The notes beneath the pieces were generated by a model that did not search any database, had not been told where the DNA came from, and saw only the letters and a program-made list of their open reading frames with translations. DNA of 64,000 bases from positions 124,001 to 188,000 of the forward strand of contig NZ_FCNZ02000008.1 of assembly GCF_001544495.1 (NCBI RefSeq), read 5' to 3'. Below, in pieces: positions 8,496 to 18,036 of this stretch (position 1 is its first letter; the number at the start of each line of letters is the position of its first letter). Origin of the DNA: Caballeronia telluris. GTDB lineage: Bacteria; Pseudomonadota; Gammaproteobacteria; Burkholderiales; Burkholderiaceae. The position numbers and the translations under genes were made by a program.

Positions 8496-10007
8496 TCAGT
8501 CGTCCGTATAGACCACGCGATAGGGCCGCCCGATCTTCTCCCACTCGGCCGCTTCCTGCACGAGGCTGTAGTCGGTGAGCGGATTGTTCGCGACCCAGTC
8601 GTTCGGCAGACGCACGTCGAAGCCGCTCGCCGCCTGCTTGACCTCGATGCTCGGCAGGCCCGCATCGGTGCGCCGCCGGCATAGCAGCGACGCGAGCCGC
8701 AGGCAGAAAAGCAGCGTCCAGTCGACGTCGCGCGAATGCGAGAGTTTGCCGAGCTTGCCCGCGTGTCCCAGCACGAGCGCCGCGAGCCGCGCCTGATCCG
8801 TGCGCGAGAAGCCGGGCATGTCGGCGTGGGTCGCGATGTACGCCGAATGCTTGTGGTACGCGCTATGCGCAATCGACAAGCCGATCTCGTGCAACGCCGC
8901 CGACCACGCGAGAAACATGCGGTTTTCCTCGCGCCGCTCGGCATCGGGTTCGTCGAACTGGTCGTAGAAGCGGATCGCCAGTTCCGCGATGCGCTCGGAC
9001 TGCGCGGCATCGACGGCATAGCGGCGCTTGAAGCCTTCCACCGTGACCGTGCGCATGTCCTCGTGCTGCGAGCGCCCGAGCAGGTCGTACAGCACGCCGA
9101 GCCTGAGCGCGCCGTCGGTGGTGTCGACGTAATCGATGCCCAGTTCCTCGAACACGCCGAGCATGATCGACAGGCCGCCCGCCAGCACCGGAATGCGGTC
9201 GGGCTTGAGCGCCACCAGCTTCAGCCGGTTCACGTTTTCCGCCTTGATGAGCGCGCGCTTCAGGCGCTCCAGCCCGCCGCGCGAAATGCCGTGCGTGATG
9301 TCCGGATCGTTGAAGCCGTTCGCCTCGACGAGTTCCGCGAGCGCGCGCGCCGTGCCCGACGAGCCGATCGCCTGATCCCAGCCCGTGTGCTTGTATTCGG
9401 CCGAGATGATCTGGATCTCGCGCTTCGCGGCGAGTTCGGCCTGACGCATCGTATATTCGTCGACGTTGCCCGCCGCGAAGAACTGTCGGCTATGGCTCAC
9501 GCAGCCGATATAGAGGCTTTCCATGTGGATCGGCGTGTAGTGCGAGCCGATGATGAATTCCGTCGAGCCGCCGCCGATGTCCACCACGAGGCGCTTGCCC
9601 GCGCTCGCCGGCACCGAGTGCGCCGCGCCCGCATAGATGAGGCGCGCTTCCTCGCGGCCCGCGATCACTTCGATCGGAAAGCCGAGCGCGGCTTCCGCCT
9701 CGACGATGAAGTCGCCCGCGTTCTTCGCGACCCTGAGCGTGTTGGTCGCGACCGCGCGCACGTGATCCGGATGGAAGTCGCGCAGACGCTCGCCGAAGCG
9801 CTTCAATGCATCCCAGCCGCGCAGTTGCGACGCGCGGTCGAGATACTTGTCGCGCGAAAGGCCCGCGCCGAGGCGCACCGGTTCGCGCAGCGCATCGACC
9901 TGATAGATCTGGCTGCCGGCCTCCGTCTCCTCGACGCGTCCGACGATCAGCCGGAAGCTGTTCGAACCCAGGTCTACGGCGGCGAGAAGATGCGGTTGAG
10001 TGACCAT
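8496..10007 (-). CDS. ppx: Exopolyphosphatase Ppx/GppA
   Basis: A sugar-kinase/Hsp70-fold phosphatase that shortens polyphosphate from its ends (or cleaves pppGpp). AAVDLGSNSFRLIVGR near the start is the phosphate-1 motif; LVVDIGGGSTEFIIG is the phosphate-2 loop; the C-terminal half has an HD-like helical domain (LHEIGLSIAHSAYHKHSAYI). I take the ATG giving MVTQPHLLAAVDLG (10007); an in-frame ATG six codons earlier is possible. It is divergent from ppk across about 230 bases holding a palindrome, which fits joint control of polyphosphate making and breaking. Confidence 0.93.
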   Translation of the reverse strand: MVTQPHLLAAVDLGSNSFRLIVGRVEETEAGSQIYQVDALREPVRLGAGLSRDKYLDRASQLRGWDALKRFGERLRDFHPDHVRAVATNTLRVAKNAGDFIVEAEAALGFPIEVIAGREEARLIYAGAAHSVPASAGKRLVVDIGGGSTEFIIGSHYTPIHMESLYIGCVSHSRQFFAAGNVDEYTMRQAELAAKREIQIISAEYKHTGWDQAIGSSGTARALAELVEANGFNDPDITHGISRGGLERLKRALIKAENVNRLKLVALKPDRIPVLAGGLSIMLGVFEELGIDYVDTTDGALRLGVLYDLLGRSQHEDMRTVTVEGFKRRYAVDAAQSERIAELAIRFYDQFDEPDAERREENRMFLAWSAALHEIGLSIAHSAYHKHSAYIATHADMPGFSRTDQARLAALVLGHAGKLGKLSHSRDVDWTLLFCLRLASLLCRRRTDAGLPSIEVKQAASGFDVRLPNDWVANNPLTDYSLVQEAAEWEKIGRPYRVVYTDD

Positions 10008-10143
10008 CGGATATCCAGGATTCATGGGAAAGGAACGCCTCGCGGCGCCGCACCAATTCTAATCCAGCCGGGCGCTCAGGCGTCGGACGCCCGGCGGGAC
10101 CCGCCGCGCACAGGCGACGGTATTCCCAATCTGCGTAGAATTT

Positions 10144-10162
10144 GTGACACTGGCAATGTCAC
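10144..10162. promoter_or_regulatory. Palindrome in the ppx-ppk divergent promoter region
   Basis: GTGACA, seven bases, TGTCAC: a perfect 6-7-6 inverted repeat about midway between the two start codons, the form of a dimeric repressor or activator site. Its right arm also begins a loose 11-base series (TGTCAC, CTTAAT, CTGTGA) that could be a degenerate PhoB box facing ppk. Which factor binds is not known. Confidence 0.45.
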
Positions 10163-10236
10163 GAAAACTTAATCTTACTGTGAGACTATCCGAACGTCCG
10201 TTTGCCCTTTCGATAGACCCTCCACTGACCTCGTCG

Positions 10237-12300
10237 ATGTCCATACGCTATCCGCTATTCAACCGCGAGCTGGGCATCCTGGGATTCAACGAGCGCGTGC
10301 TGGCGCAGGCCGCCGACACCGCCGTTCCTCTCCTCGAACGTCTTCGCTTCATCTGCATCACGAGCAGCAATCTCGACGAATTCTTCGAAGTCCGCATGGC
10401 GGGCCTGCAAGAGCAGATGCGCGACAACCCCGGCTCGCTGTCGCCGGACGGCATGTCGCTTCAGCATGTGTACGACCTCGTGGTCGAGCGCGCGCACCGG
10501 CTTGTGCGCCAGCAGTACGTGATGCTGCACGACACCGTGATTCCGGCGCTCGAAAGCGAAGGCATCTACTTTCATAACGCCGAAGCGTGGACCGCGCAGC
10601 AGACCGAGTGGGCGCGCGAGTACTTTCAGAACGAACTGTTGCCGGTGCTCACGCCGATCGGCCTCGATCCGGCGCATCCGTTTCCGCGCGTGCTCAACAA
10701 GAGCCTGAACTTCGTCGTCGAACTGGAAGGCAAGGACGCCTTCGGCCGTCAGGCGATGATGGGCATCGTGCAGGCGCCGCGCGCGCTGCCGCGCCTCGTG
10801 CGCATGCCCGAGGCGCTCTCGGGTTATCCGCACGGCTTCGTGCTCCTGAGTTCGCTGATGCAGCGCTTCGTCGAAGAGCTGTTTCCGCATCTGAACGTGC
10901 GCAGTTGCAATCAGTTTCGCATCACGCGCAACAGCGAGCTGTTCGTCGACGAAGACGAAATCACCAACCTGCGCGTCGCGCTGCAGGGCGAACTGCCGGC
11001 GCGGCATCTGGGCAACGCGGTGCGGCTGGAAGTGTCGGCGGAAACGCCGCCGCACATGGTGCGACGTCTGCTCGACGAGAGCCAGTTGAACGAGCGCGAC
11101 TGTTATCGCGTGAACGGCCCGGTGAATCTCGTGCGGCTGATGCAGTTGCCCGAAATGGTCGACCGGCCCGACCTCAAGTTCGTGCCGCACATTCCGTCGA
11201 TACCGAAGAGCATTGCAAACGCGTCGAATCTCTTCGATGCGATCGACCAAGGCGATGTCCTGCTGCATCATCCCTACGAGAGTTTTCAGCCGGTGCTCGA
11301 ACTCTTGTTGCAGGCGGCGAAGGACCCGCAGGTCGTCGCGATCAAGCAGACGATCTATCGCACCGGCACCGATTCGCCGCTGATGGACGCGCTGATGCAG
11401 GCCGCGCGCAATGGCAAGGAAGTGACGGTGGTAGTCGAACTGCTTGCGCGCTTCGACGAAGAGACGAACATCAACTGGGCGTCGCAGCTGGAAGCGGTCG
11501 GCGCGCATGTGGTGTATGGCGTGGTCGGCCACAAGTGCCACGCGAAGATGATGTTGATCGTGCGGCGCGTGTCGCAGGGCGGCAAGCTCATGCTCAAGCG
11601 TTACGTGCATTTGGGAACGGGCAACTACCATCCGCGCACGGCGCGTCTTTATACCGACTTCGGCATGTTGACTGCCGACCAGCAACTCTGCGAAGACGTG
11701 CATCACGTGTTCCAGCAGCTGACGGGCATCGGCGGCGAGATTCCGCTGCATCAGATCTGGCAGTCGCCCTTCACGCTGCATGCGAAGCTGATGGATGCGA
11801 TCCACGCGGAAGCCGAGCATGCGCGCGCGGGCAGGAAGGCGCGCATCGTCGCGAAGATGAATGCGCTGCTCGAGCCTTCGGTGATCGCGGCGCTTTACGA
11901 GGCGTCGCAGGCGGGGGTGAAGATCGACTTGATCGTGCGCGGCGTGTGTTCGCTCAAGCCGGGCGTGGAGGATCTGTCGGAGAACATCACGGTGCGCTCG
12001 ATTGTCGGGCGGTTTCTGGAGCATCACCGCATCTTCTACTTCTATGCGCACGGCAACGAAGACGTCTATCTGTCGAGCGCCGACTGGATGGATCGCAACT
12101 TCTTCCGGCGCGTCGAAGTGGCGTTTCCGATTCGCGATCGACGCCTCAAGCGGCGGGTGATTGCGGAAGGTTTGTCGGTGTTTCTCGGCGATAACCAGAC
12201 GGCGTGGCTCATGCAGAGCGATGGACATTACCGGCGGCGGCGGCCCGGGAAGGCGATGCGTAATGCGCAGTTGGGGTTGCTTGCGAAGTTTTGTTCTTGA
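10237..12300 (+). CDS. ppk: Polyphosphate kinase 1
   Basis: A membrane-associated enzyme that makes long-chain polyphosphate from ATP. The start at 10237 gives MSIRYPLFNRELGILGFNER, the usual Ppk1 opening, and 687 residues; the frame is open upstream to 10144 but that would add an atypical leader. FICITSSNLDEFFEVRMAG marks the N domain, and YVHLGTGNYHPRTARLYTDF around residue 458 the phospholipase-D-like catalytic part with the autophosphorylated His. SADWMDRNFFRRVEVAFPI is the C-terminal domain. It converges on phoR, and with ppx, pst and pho forms one phosphate-metabolism block. Confidence 0.95.
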   Translation: MSIRYPLFNRELGILGFNERVLAQAADTAVPLLERLRFICITSSNLDEFFEVRMAGLQEQMRDNPGSLSPDGMSLQHVYDLVVERAHRLVRQQYVMLHDTVIPALESEGIYFHNAEAWTAQQTEWAREYFQNELLPVLTPIGLDPAHPFPRVLNKSLNFVVELEGKDAFGRQAMMGIVQAPRALPRLVRMPEALSGYPHGFVLLSSLMQRFVEELFPHLNVRSCNQFRITRNSELFVDEDEITNLRVALQGELPARHLGNAVRLEVSAETPPHMVRRLLDESQLNERDCYRVNGPVNLVRLMQLPEMVDRPDLKFVPHIPSIPKSIANASNLFDAIDQGDVLLHHPYESFQPVLELLLQAAKDPQVVAIKQTIYRTGTDSPLMDALMQAARNGKEVTVVVELLARFDEETNINWASQLEAVGAHVVYGVVGHKCHAKMMLIVRRVSQGGKLMLKRYVHLGTGNYHPRTARLYTDFGMLTADQQLCEDVHHVFQQLTGIGGEIPLHQIWQSPFTLHAKLMDAIHAEAEHARAGRKARIVAKMNALLEPSVIAALYEASQAGVKIDLIVRGVCSLKPGVEDLSENITVRSIVGRFLEHHRIFYFYAHGNEDVYLSSADWMDRNFFRRVEVAFPIRDRRLKRRVIAEGLSVFLGDNQTAWLMQSDGHYRRRRPGKAMRNAQLGLLAKFCS

Positions 12301-12312
12301 GCGGACGAGCGT

Positions 12313-12343
12313 GGTTTGAGGGGTGCCCGCCAACCCTCAAACC
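12313..12343. terminator. Hairpin between convergent ppk and phoR
   Basis: A 10-bp perfect stem GGTTTGAGGG / CCCTCAAACC with an 11-base loop, covering the phoR stop codon and starting 13 bases after the ppk stop. There is no T-run, so it may be a weak bidirectional terminator or an mRNA end protector. Confidence 0.45.
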
Positions 12344-13650
12344 GCGACCGATTTCCTCAACGCGGACCGCACAGCCGGAAACCGTACGCTGAACGTACTG
12401 CCGCGCCCTTCTTCGCTCTTCACATCGAGCTCCGCGTGATGCCGCTGCAGCACATGCTTGACGATCGCAAGCCCGAGCCCCGTGCCGCCCGTATCCCGCG
12501 AGCGGCTGCGATCCACCCGATAGAACCGCTCCGTCAGCCGCGGAATATGCTCCGCAGGAATGCCGAGCCCGCTATCCCGCACCGAGAACACCGCGCGATC
12601 CTGCTCGCGCTGCCACGTCACGTCGATCGTGCCTCCGTCCGGCGTATAGCGGATTGCGTTCGTCACGAGATTGGCGAGCGCGCTCACGATCTCCGTCTCG
12701 GCACCCGCTACCGTCAGCGCTTCGTCGCTGTTAAAAGTAATGCGATGCCGCCCCGCCGACAAATTGATCGCGTCGTCTTCGAGATGGCGCATCACCGCGC
12801 GCATGTCGAGCAGCTCGTCGCCCGGCGGCCGCATGTCGCCTTCGAGGTTCGCGAGCACCAGCAAGTCGCGCACGATGTTCCTCATCCGCGATGCCTGCTG
12901 ATCCATCATCTCCAGATAGCGCGCGCGGTCCGCCTCGTCGAGCGGCAGTTCGCGCATCGTCTCCAGAAAGCCCGATAGCACCGTGAGCGGTGTCTTCAGT
13001 TCATGCGAGACGTTCGCGACGAAATCGCGCCGCATCGAATCCGTGCGCTCGAGTTCCGTGATGTCCTGCGTGAGGATCAGCTTGCGGTTGTCGCCATAGG
13101 GAAAGACCTGCACGGAGAGCGTATGCCGACGATTCATACCCATCGCGCGCATGATCAGCATCTCTTCGTAATGGTGCGAATTCAGATAGCGCACGAACTC
13201 GGGACGGCGAACGAGATGCGTGATGTGCTGGCGCAGGTCGCGCTTTGCGTCGAGCCCGAAATGCGTCTCGGCGATCGCGTTGCACCACTCGATCTGATCG
13301 TGGTCGTCGAGCATCGCGACGCCGTTCGGCGACGCCTGGATCGCCTGAATGAAGCGCGAATGCTGCTGCTCGACCTGACGCACCTGCGCATGCCAGCGCT
13401 TCGCGAGCTTGTGCAGCCGATAGTAGATCTCGCCCCAGATGCCGAGCGCGCTCGGCACTTCGCCATAGACGGGCGCATCGAGCAGACGCCAGAGACGTTG
13501 CGTGTGATAGGTGCCGAAGAAGCTCTGGACGACGAGCATCACCACCGCGAACGCGAGCGCGATGCGCACGCCGAAGAACGCGCCGACCAACGCGCTCAGC
13601 GCTGCGAGCAACGCGAGGGACACGATGGAACGCGTCCAGATGATATTCAT
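12337..13650 (-). CDS. phoR: Phosphate-regulon sensor histidine kinase PhoR
   Basis: A 437-residue membrane kinase. Two hydrophobic helices occupy residues 8-50; a charged linker and a PAS domain follow (FIQAIQASPNGVAMLDDHDQ), then the HisKA dimer helix with the phosphoacceptor in FVANVSHELKTPLTVLSGF, and the HATPase domain (NLVTNAIRYTPDGG, DSGLGIPAEHIPRLTERFY, GGTGLGLAIVKHVL). With no large periplasmic domain, it senses Pi through PstSCAB-PhoU, as in E. coli. It is the last gene of the pst-pho series, 43 bases after phoB. Confidence 0.96.
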   Translation of the reverse strand: MNIIWTRSIVSLALLAALSALVGAFFGVRIALAFAVVMLVVQSFFGTYHTQRLWRLLDAPVYGEVPSALGIWGEIYYRLHKLAKRWHAQVRQVEQQHSRFIQAIQASPNGVAMLDDHDQIEWCNAIAETHFGLDAKRDLRQHITHLVRRPEFVRYLNSHHYEEMLIMRAMGMNRRHTLSVQVFPYGDNRKLILTQDITELERTDSMRRDFVANVSHELKTPLTVLSGFLETMRELPLDEADRARYLEMMDQQASRMRNIVRDLLVLANLEGDMRPPGDELLDMRAVMRHLEDDAINLSAGRHRITFNSDEALTVAGAETEIVSALANLVTNAIRYTPDGGTIDVTWQREQDRAVFSVRDSGLGIPAEHIPRLTERFYRVDRSRSRDTGGTGLGLAIVKHVLQRHHAELDVKSEEGRGSTFSVRFPAVRSALRKSVAV

Positions 13651-13693
13651 GGTCGGTGGGTCGAAAGAATGAAGGATGCAGAGCGGCGATGGC

Positions 13694-14395
13694 TCAGGCG
13701 CTCTTCGCGAGCCGGTAGCCGCTGCCTCGCACCGTTTCGATCATAGCATCGCAGCCCGCCGGCTTGAGGGCCGCGCGCAGGCGCTTGATGTGCACATCGA
13801 CCGTGCGCTCTTCCACGAAGACGTGATCGCCCCACACCTGATCGAGCAGTTGCGTGCGGCTGTGCACGCGCTCCGGATGCGTCATGAAGAAATGCAGCAG
13901 GCGGAATTCGGTGGGACCGAGATCGAGCTTGATGTCGCTGCCCGAATGGCTCGCCGCCACGCGATGCGTCGCCGGATCGAGCCGCAGACCGTTGATCGCG
14001 ACGACGTCTTCCGTCAGTTGCGGCGCGCGCCGGCGCAGCACCGCCTTGATGCGCGCCATCAGTTCCTTCGGCGAGAACGGCTTGGTGACGTAGTCGTCGG
14101 CGCCGATCTCAAGACCGAGCACCTTGTCCTGTTCGTCGCCGCGCGCGGTGAGCATGATGATCGGGATGTGCTTCGTGCGCTCGTTGTTGCGCAGCTCGCG
14201 CGCGAACGTGATACCGGACTTGCCCGGCAACATCCAGTCGAGCAGCACGAGATCGGGCAGCACGTCGCTGATCAGGTTCTGCGCCTGCTCCGCGTTGTAA
14301 GCGCGGATCGGGCAGTGTCCCGCATGTTGCAGATTCACCGAGATCAGCTCGGAGATCGCGGGTTCGTCTTCGATGACGAGGATACTGCTGGGCAT
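13694..14395 (-). CDS. phoB: Phosphate-regulon response regulator PhoB
   Basis: An OmpR-family regulator of 233 residues from the ATG with GAGG five bases upstream; a GTG two codons earlier is in frame. The receiver has the acidic pocket VIEDE at 7-11, phosphoacceptor Asp53 (VLLDWMLPG) and the TKPF Lys. The C-terminal winged helix ends in VHIKRLRAALKPAG and VRGSGYRLA. When phosphorylated by PhoR it binds Pho boxes such as those in front of pstS. It sits between phoU and phoR. Confidence 0.97.
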   Translation of the reverse strand: MPSSILVIEDEPAISELISVNLQHAGHCPIRAYNAEQAQNLISDVLPDLVLLDWMLPGKSGITFARELRNNERTKHIPIIMLTARGDEQDKVLGLEIGADDYVTKPFSPKELMARIKAVLRRRAPQLTEDVVAINGLRLDPATHRVAASHSGSDIKLDLGPTEFRLLHFFMTHPERVHSRTQLLDQVWGDHVFVEERTVDVHIKRLRAALKPAGCDAMIETVRGSGYRLAKSA

Positions 14396-14440
14396 CGGCA
14401 CCTCTGTGACCTTTTTGCTTGGAATGAAATTCAGCCGGAT

Positions 14441-15145
14441 TCAACTGAGCGCTTCACGCTCGAGCTGGTCGCGCGGAACGTGCCGCACGTCGGTTCCCTT
14501 CACGATATAGATGATGAATTCGGCGATGTTCTTCGCGTGATCGCCGATCCGCTCCACGGCCTTCGCGATGAACAGATAGTCGAGACCCGCGGAAATCGTG
14601 CGCGGATCTTCCATCATGTACGTGATGAGCTTTCTCACGAACGCGCGGAATTCCTCGTCGATGGCTTTGTCGTCGCGCACGATCTGCGCGGCCGCGACCG
14701 TGTCGAGGCGCGCGAACGCGTCGAGCGCGCGGCGCAGGATCGTCACCGCCATCTCGCCCGAGAGCTTGATTTCGGCGATGTTCACCGTGCGGCCCGCGCC
14801 GTCCTCGTTGATGCGCTTCACGCGTTTCGCGATCTTCTCGGCTTCGTCGCCGGCGCGCTCGAGGTTGGTGATCGTCTTCGAGATCGCCATCAGAAGGCGC
14901 AGGTCGCGCGCGGCCGGCTGACGGCGCGCGATGATGTTGCTGCACTCCTCGTCGATCTCGACTTCCATCGTGTTCAGGCGCACTTCGGCCGCGATCACCT
15001 GATCGGCGACGCCGATGTCGAACGTGTTGAGCGCCTGCATCGCGTGGATGATCTGCGACTCGACGAGCCCGCCCATTTCCAGCACTTTCGACGATACCGC
15101 GTTGAGGTCGGCGTCGAACTGGCTCGACAGATGCTTATCGGACAT
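14441..15145 (-). CDS. phoU: Phosphate-transport regulator PhoU
   Basis: A 234-residue all-helical cytoplasmic protein with two PhoU repeats, each carrying the acidic metal-cluster pattern (for example ERAGDEAEKIAKRV and ERIGDHAKNIAEFIIY). It couples PstSCAB to PhoR and keeps the kinase off when phosphate is plentiful. The ATG has AGGAG at good spacing. It lies 34 bases after pstB and 45 before phoB on the same strand, giving the operon order pstS-pstC-pstA-pstB-phoU-phoB-phoR. Confidence 0.97.
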   Translation of the reverse strand: MSDKHLSSQFDADLNAVSSKVLEMGGLVESQIIHAMQALNTFDIGVADQVIAAEVRLNTMEVEIDEECSNIIARRQPAARDLRLLMAISKTITNLERAGDEAEKIAKRVKRINEDGAGRTVNIAEIKLSGEMAVTILRRALDAFARLDTVAAAQIVRDDKAIDEEFRAFVRKLITYMMEDPRTISAGLDYLFIAKAVERIGDHAKNIAEFIIYIVKGTDVRHVPRDQLEREALS

Positions 15146-15179
15146 GTATTGCTCCTGTAGTCCCTTTCTCTTCGGCGGC

Positions 15180-16067
15180 CTAGCCGAACCGTCCGGTGAT
15201 GTAGTCTTCCGTTTCCTTGCGGGCGGGCTTGATGAAGATCTTTTCGGTATCGCCGAATTCGATCAGCTCGCCGAGGTACATATAGGCAGTGTAGTCCGAA
15301 CAACGCGCCGCCTGCTGCATGTTGTGCGTGACGATCACGACCGTGTAGTCGTTCTTCAGCTCCGCGATCAGCTCTTCGATGCGGCCCGTCGAAATCGGGT
15401 CGAGCGCCGAGCACGGTTCGTCGAGCAGCAGCACTTCCGGACGGATCGCGATGCCGCGCGCGATGCAAAGACGCTGCTGCTGGCCGCCCGACAAGCCATA
15501 GCCGCTTTGCTGCAGCTTGTCCTTCACTTCGTTCCAGAGCGCGGCCTTGGTGAGCGCCCACTCGACGCGATCGTCCATCTCCGAGCGCGAAAGCTGTTCG
15601 AACATCTTCACGCCGAACGCGATGTTGTCGTAGATCGACATCGGGAACGGCGTCGGCTTCTGGAACACCATGCCGACGCGCGCGCGCAAGAGCGAAATGT
15701 CGCGGCGCGTGTCGAGCAGGTTCTCGCCGTCCATCAGGATCACGCCCTCGGCGCGCTGCTCCGGATAAAGCGCATACATCTTGTTGAACGTGCGCAGGAG
15801 CGTCGACTTGCCGCAACCCGACGGCCCGATGAACGCCGTCACCTTCTTTTCGGGAATGCGCAGGTTGATATTCTTCAGCGCGTGATACTTGCCGTAGAAG
15901 AAGTTGAGATCGTTGACCTCGATCTTCGGCTTCATCGAATCGGCGGACTTCGCGCTGTGCGTCGGCTTGAAGCTGCCGGGCACGCGGCCGCGTTCGACCG
16001 GCGCGTCGGTCTTGTCTTCGACCGCGTTCACATTCAGGTGGCTGACACCACTCGCAACCGTGTTCAT
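15180..16067 (-). CDS. pstB: Phosphate ABC transporter ATPase PstB
   Basis: The ATP-binding subunit of the high-affinity Pi importer. Walker A is [14 protein letters not shown], the signature is [16 protein letters not shown], Walker B is [13 protein letters not shown] and the switch His is in [13 protein letters not shown]. The start at 16067 has a GGAG seven bases upstream and gives 295 residues, about 40 more at the N-terminus than E. coli PstB; a methionine at [15 protein letters not shown] would give the short form but has a poor SD. The extension is Ser/Ala-rich and likely disordered. It starts 13 bases after pstA. Confidence 0.96.
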   Translation of the reverse strand: MNTVASGVSHLNVNAVEDKTDAPVERGRVPGSFKPTHSAKSADSMKPKIEVNDLNFFYGKYHALKNINLRIPEKKVTAFIGPSGCGKSTLLRTFNKMYALYPEQRAEGVILMDGENLLDTRRDISLLRARVGMVFQKPTPFPMSIYDNIAFGVKMFEQLSRSEMDDRVEWALTKAALWNEVKDKLQQSGYGLSGGQQQRLCIARGIAIRPEVLLLDEPCSALDPISTGRIEELIAELKNDYTVVIVTHNMQQAARCSDYTAYMYLGELIEFGDTEKIFIKPARKETEDYITGRFG

Positions 16068-16080
16068 GGAATCACTCCGC

Positions 16081-16962
16081 CTATTTTTTCGAAAGGATCG
16101 TGCGTGCGAGCACGTTGAGACCCAGCACGCCGAGCGTAATCAGGAAAACGCCGGCCCACGCGAGCGACTGCCACTGCGGGAACGGACTCATCGCGAACTT
16201 GTAGATCGTGACCGGCAGGTTGGCGACCGGCTGGTTCATGTCCCACGAGAAAAACTGGTTGGAGAGCGCCGTGAAGAGGAGCGGCGCGGTTTCCCCGGCG
16301 ATGCGCGCGACCGCGAGCAACACCCCCGTCACGATCCCGCCGACCGACGCCTTCAGCGTGATCGACAGAATCATCTTCCACTTCGGCGTGCCGAGCGCGA
16401 ACGCGGCTTCGCGCAGCGCGTTCGGCACGAGCTTCAACATGTTCTCGGTCGTGCGGATCACGATCGGAATCTGCAAGAGCGCGAGCGCGATCACGCCCGC
16501 CCAGCCCGAAAAGCGCCCCATCTTCGCGACGACGAGCGCGTAGACGAAAAGACCGATCACGATCGACGGCGCCGAGAGCAGGATGTCGTTGATGAAGCGC
16601 GTGATGCTCGCGAGCCAGCGCTTCTGCCCGTATTCCGCGAGATACACGCCCGCCAGGATGCCGAGCGGCGTGCCGATGAACGTCGCGAGCACGACCAGCA
16701 TCAGGCTGCCGACGATCGCGTTCGCGAGACCGCCGCCGTCGGTGTTGGGCGGCGGCGTCGACTGCGTGAAGAGTTCGACCGACAACCCGCCGATGCCGAG
16801 CTTGAGCGTCGTGAACAGAATCCACACGAGCCACAGGAGGCCGAAGGCCATTGCGGCGAGCGAAAGCGTGAGCGCGATCGCGTTCTTGCCGCGGCGGCGG
16901 CGTTGCAGGCGCTCGCGCGTGGCGTCGGACGCGTCCGTATTGATGTAAGTAGGCTGGCTCAC
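16081..16962 (-). CDS. pstA: Phosphate ABC transporter permease PstA
   Basis: A 293-residue permease with six hydrophobic segments. The EAA loop is visible as [21 protein letters not shown] chose the GTG at 16962 because its first base pairs with the pstC stop in a GTGA overlap, a common coupling arrangement, and AGGAGAGGG lies just upstream; the frame remains open further but would read through pstC. With PstC it forms the membrane channel for phosphate delivered by PstS. Confidence 0.95.
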   Translation of the reverse strand: MSQPTYINTDASDATRERLQRRRRGKNAIALTLSLAAMAFGLLWLVWILFTTLKLGIGGLSVELFTQSTPPPNTDGGGLANAIVGSLMLVVLATFIGTPLGILAGVYLAEYGQKRWLASITRFINDILLSAPSIVIGLFVYALVVAKMGRFSGWAGVIALALLQIPIVIRTTENMLKLVPNALREAAFALGTPKWKMILSITLKASVGGIVTGVLLAVARIAGETAPLLFTALSNQFFSWDMNQPVANLPVTIYKFAMSPFPQWQSLAWAGVFLITLGVLGLNVLARTILSKK

Positions 16963-17942
16963 TTGGAACCCTCTCCTTTTTCGAGGCGAAGCAGCATCAC
17001 CTTCGAAATCGCCAGCACGAAGAACGTGATCACGAAAAGAATCAGTCCGAGTTCCATCAGCGCCGACGTGTGCAGGCCCGGGCTCGCTTCGGCGAATTCG
17101 TTCGCGAGCGCGGACGTGATGCTGTTGCCCGGCGAAAAGAGCGACACGTTGTCGAGCAGGTTCGTATTGCCGATCACGAAGGTCACCGCCATCGTCTCGC
17201 CGAGCGCGCGGCCGAGGCCGAGCATCACGCCGCCGATCACGCCGGTGCGCGTGTACGGCAGCACGATCTTCCACATCACTTCCCAGGTCGTGCAGCCGAT
17301 CCCGTAGGCCGACTCCTTCAGCAGCACGGGCGTGACCTCGAACACATCGCGCATCACCGCCGCGATATACGGAATGATCATGATCGCGAGGATGACGCCC
17401 GCGCACAGGATGCCGATGCCGATCGGCGCGCCCTGGAAGAAGCGGCCGATCACCCAGACGTCGCCGAGCAGATGTCCGAGCGGTTTTTCGAAGTAAGTCG
17501 CGAAGATCGGCGCGAAGACGAGCAGGCCCCACATGCCGTAGACGATCGACGGGATCGCGGCCAGCAGTTCGATCGCGATACCCAGCGGCCGGCGCAGCCA
17601 CGCCGGCGACAGTTCGGTCAGGAAGAGCGCGATGCCGAAGCTCACCGGCACCGCGATGATCAGCGCGATCAGCGACGTGGCGATCGTGCCGTAAATTGGC
17701 ACGAGCGCGCCGAAACTGTCGCTATTAGGGTCCCACTCTGATCGCCAAAGAAAGCTCAGGCCGAATTTTTCGATCGTCGGCATGGACGCCACGATCAGCG
17801 ACACGATGATGCCGCCAAGCAAAAGCAGCGTGACGACGGCTGCAAGCCGCGTCAAACCGCCGAAAAGGATGTCGCCGAGACGCCCCGGGGCGCGCTGCGT
17901 GCCGCTGCCGGGAGGCGCCGAGGCTAGATTGATGTCCGACAT
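16959..17942 (-). CDS. pstC: Phosphate ABC transporter permease PstC
   Basis: A 327-residue inner-membrane permease. After a short polar N-terminus it has six transmembrane helices and the EAA loop [36 protein letters not shown] and the Arg/Glu helix positions are typical of PstC. It is separated from pstS by 94 bases that contain a strong hairpin, and overlaps pstA by four bases, consistent with lower and coordinated translation of the permeases relative to PstS. Confidence 0.96.
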   Translation of the reverse strand: MSDINLASAPPGSGTQRAPGRLGDILFGGLTRLAAVVTLLLLGGIIVSLIVASMPTIEKFGLSFLWRSEWDPNSDSFGALVPIYGTIATSLIALIIAVPVSFGIALFLTELSPAWLRRPLGIAIELLAAIPSIVYGMWGLLVFAPIFATYFEKPLGHLLGDVWVIGRFFQGAPIGIGILCAGVILAIMIIPYIAAVMRDVFEVTPVLLKESAYGIGCTTWEVMWKIVLPYTRTGVIGGVMLGLGRALGETMAVTFVIGNTNLLDNVSLFSPGNSITSALANEFAEASPGLHTSALMELGLILFVITFFVLAISKVMLLRLEKGEGSK

Positions 17943-17958
17943 GGGAACCTTGGGTCGG

Positions 17959-17982
17959 GCCGCGCGGCACCTGCCGCGCGGC
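17959..17982 (-). other. Intercistronic hairpin pstS-pstC
   Basis: Perfect 11-bp GC-rich inverted repeat GCCGCGCGGCA / TGCCGCGCGGC with two bases between the arms, centred in the 94-base pstS-pstC gap. It lacks a T-run. Such structures often stabilise the upstream cistron or partly end transcription, giving more binding protein than permease. Confidence 0.6.
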
Positions 17983-18036
17983 GAAACGTACCGCGATCGT
18001 CCTGCTTCAACAGCTTAGGACAGTTTCAGACCTGCG

